Positions 35,035 through 35,940 of a DNA stretch of 35,940 nucleotides are shown here, one piece after another. Positions within the stretch are counted from its first letter, which is position 1. Each line of letters opens with the position of its first letter. A program made the position numbers and the translations under genes. A model generated the notes under the pieces. It searched no databases. It was not told where the DNA came from and was given only the letters and a program-made list of their open reading frames with translations. The stretch comes from Rubrivivax sp. (GTDB taxonomy: Bacteria; Pseudomonadota; Gammaproteobacteria; Burkholderiales; Burkholderiaceae_C): NCBI GenBank assembly GCA_016790435.1, contig JAEUPE010000044.1, forward strand, positions 1 to 35,940. Reading direction: 5' to 3'.

Positions 35035-35940
35035 TCAGCCCTGCTTGCGGGCGCGGGCGCGCGGGGCCGCGGGCGCGGCGGTGTCGGCCGGTGCGGCGGC
35101 GGCCACGTCAGCGGCACCGACCGAGGCCCGCTTGGCGGCCTTGCGCGGCGGAGCGGTGCCGGCGGCAGCCGGCGAGGCGGTGGTCTCCGCCGTCGACGGC
35201 GACCCTGCCGGCACGGCTGCGGGCGCGGCCCGGGCCACCTTGCGCGCACCCAGGCTGGCGCGCAGCGCCTCGGTGAGGTCGATGATCTTCGCGTCGGCCG
35301 ACTCCGCGCCCGCGGGCTCGGCGACGACGATGGCCTTGCCGGCGATCTTCTCGTCGATGGCGGCGAGCACGCGCGCCTTCTCCTCGTCCTTGTATTCGGC
35401 CGGGTCGTAGCTGTCGGCGGCGATCTGGTCGATGAGCTGAAGCGCCAGCTGCAGCTCGGGCTTGGCGATGTCGGCGCGCTCGATCTCGAGCTCCTTCATC
35501 GAGCGCACTTCATCCGCGTACAGCAGCTGCTGCAGGATGAGGCCGCCCTGCTCGGGCGGCGCCGGGCGCACCTGCACGACGTACTGCTTGCCCTTCCAGG
35601 CCCAGCGCGCCAGCGCGCAGCGGCCGCTCTCGACCATCGCCTGCATCAGCAGGTGGTAGGGCTTGGCGCCGCGCTTGTCGGGCGCCAGGTAGTACGCCTT
35701 GTCGTAGTAGATCGGGTCCACCGAGGCGTTCGGGATGAAGGAGATGATGTCGATGGTGTGCCGCGCCGACTCTTCCAGCGCCTTCAGCTCGGGTGGCGTG
35801 AAGGTGACGTAGCGGTCCTTGTCGAACTCGTAGCCCTTGATCATGTCGGCGCGCTCGACGACGACGCCTTCCTTCAGGCACACGTACTGCTGCTTCAGGC
35901 GCGAGCCGCAGTTGTGCAGCATGTTGAAGTGCACCGCCGC
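35035..35940 (-). CDS. ku: Ku protein (C-terminal part) with Ala/Lys-rich tail
   Basis: Bacterial Ku is a homodimer that encircles DNA ends and recruits ligase LigD for non-homologous end joining. The frame enters from the right edge; 301 residues are visible. The Ku core continues through HCG-type FNMLHNCGSRLKQQYVC, VVVERADMIKGYEFDKDRYV, DPIYYDKAYYLAPD and ARWAWKGKQYVVQVRP. The last ~85 residues (from about KKIDLT-like AKIIDLTEALRASL onward) are an Ala/Pro/Lys/Arg-rich disordered tail that probably helps DNA binding. The N-terminal part and any ligD neighbour lie outside the window. Confidence 0.95.
   Translation of the reverse strand, partial: AAVHFNMLHNCGSRLKQQYVCLKEGVVVERADMIKGYEFDKDRYVTFTPPELKALEESARHTIDIISFIPNASVDPIYYDKAYYLAPDKRGAKPYHLLMQAMVESGRCALARWAWKGKQYVVQVRPAPPEQGGLILQQLLYADEVRSMKELEIERADIAKPELQLALQLIDQIAADSYDPAEYKDEEKARVLAAIDEKIAGKAIVVAEPAGAESADAKIIDLTEALRASLGARKVARAAPAAVPAGSPSTAETTASPAAAGTAPPRKAAKRASVGAADVAAAAPADTAAPAAPRARARKQG

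Overview
The window is very GC-rich, with almost gap-free coding on both strands. Its protein families and the gene order yebC–purD–hemF–nadD–rsfS–rlmH … maf–rng point to a betaproteobacterium of the order Burkholderiales, probably near Rubrivivax/Leptothrix/Roseateles/Piscinibacter. That placement is inferred from gene order and protein style; no rRNA or tRNA gene was seen.

Layout. (1) 1-1736, minus strand: the 5' part of a HerA-like ATPase (DUF853/YjgR) and an unrecognised 297-aa protein. (2) 1955-6980, plus strand: a compact housekeeping run of yebC, purD, hemF, nadD, rsfS and rlmH, with several ATGA/TTGA stop-start overlaps and non-ATG starts. (3) 7029-12905, minus strand: a block between rlmH and maf, two genes that are usually neighbours in Burkholderiales. 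It holds a degenerate ECF-sigma-like protein, a very large kinase-like protein that has lost its catalytic residues, nagA and a small lipoprotein. (4) 13088-15398, plus strand: maf and rng, the rest of the housekeeping run. (5) 15443-18555, minus strand: a membrane GGDEF/EAL protein and a small protein with a broken GGDEF motif. (6) 18818-22457, plus strand: an intact ECF sigma factor, an intact membrane Ser/Thr kinase with a helical-repeat tail, and a small beta-rich protein. (7) 22490-27640: a zinc homeostasis locus. A DUF2796/ZrgA-like protein, ZnuA, ZnuB, ZnuC and Zur are on the minus strand, and a divergent CobW-type GTPase is on the plus strand. Two operator-like inverted repeats lie in the zur/cobW gap. 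(8) 27699-33268, minus strand: a tightly coupled operon of a TonB-dependent siderophore-type receptor, an ABC ATPase and two DUF3526 permeases, with a Fur-box-like element upstream. (9) 33514-35940: a DUF302 lipoprotein, a MerR-type DNA-binding protein with TPRs, and the C-terminal part of a Ku protein.

The most striking feature is the pair of related sigma/kinase modules. The module at 18818-22457 is a conventional ECF sigma factor plus Hanks-type kinase (HRDLKP and DFG present). The module at 7029-11149 has the same gene order, the same TTGA junction between sigma and kinase genes and the same domain order. In it the kinase has HGQ in place of HRD and NFG in place of DFG, with no visible glycine loop or ATP-binding lysine, and the sigma-like protein has a Lys/Gly/Ala-rich insert between its two conserved regions. 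It looks like a duplicated module that diverged into a non-catalytic signalling pair, yet both reading frames remain long and open.

A second recurring theme is low-complexity extension of housekeeping proteins: a basic Ala/Lys/Pro tail on RsfS, a Gly/Asn/Ala insert in the S1 region of RNase G, and an Ala/Lys-rich tail on Ku.
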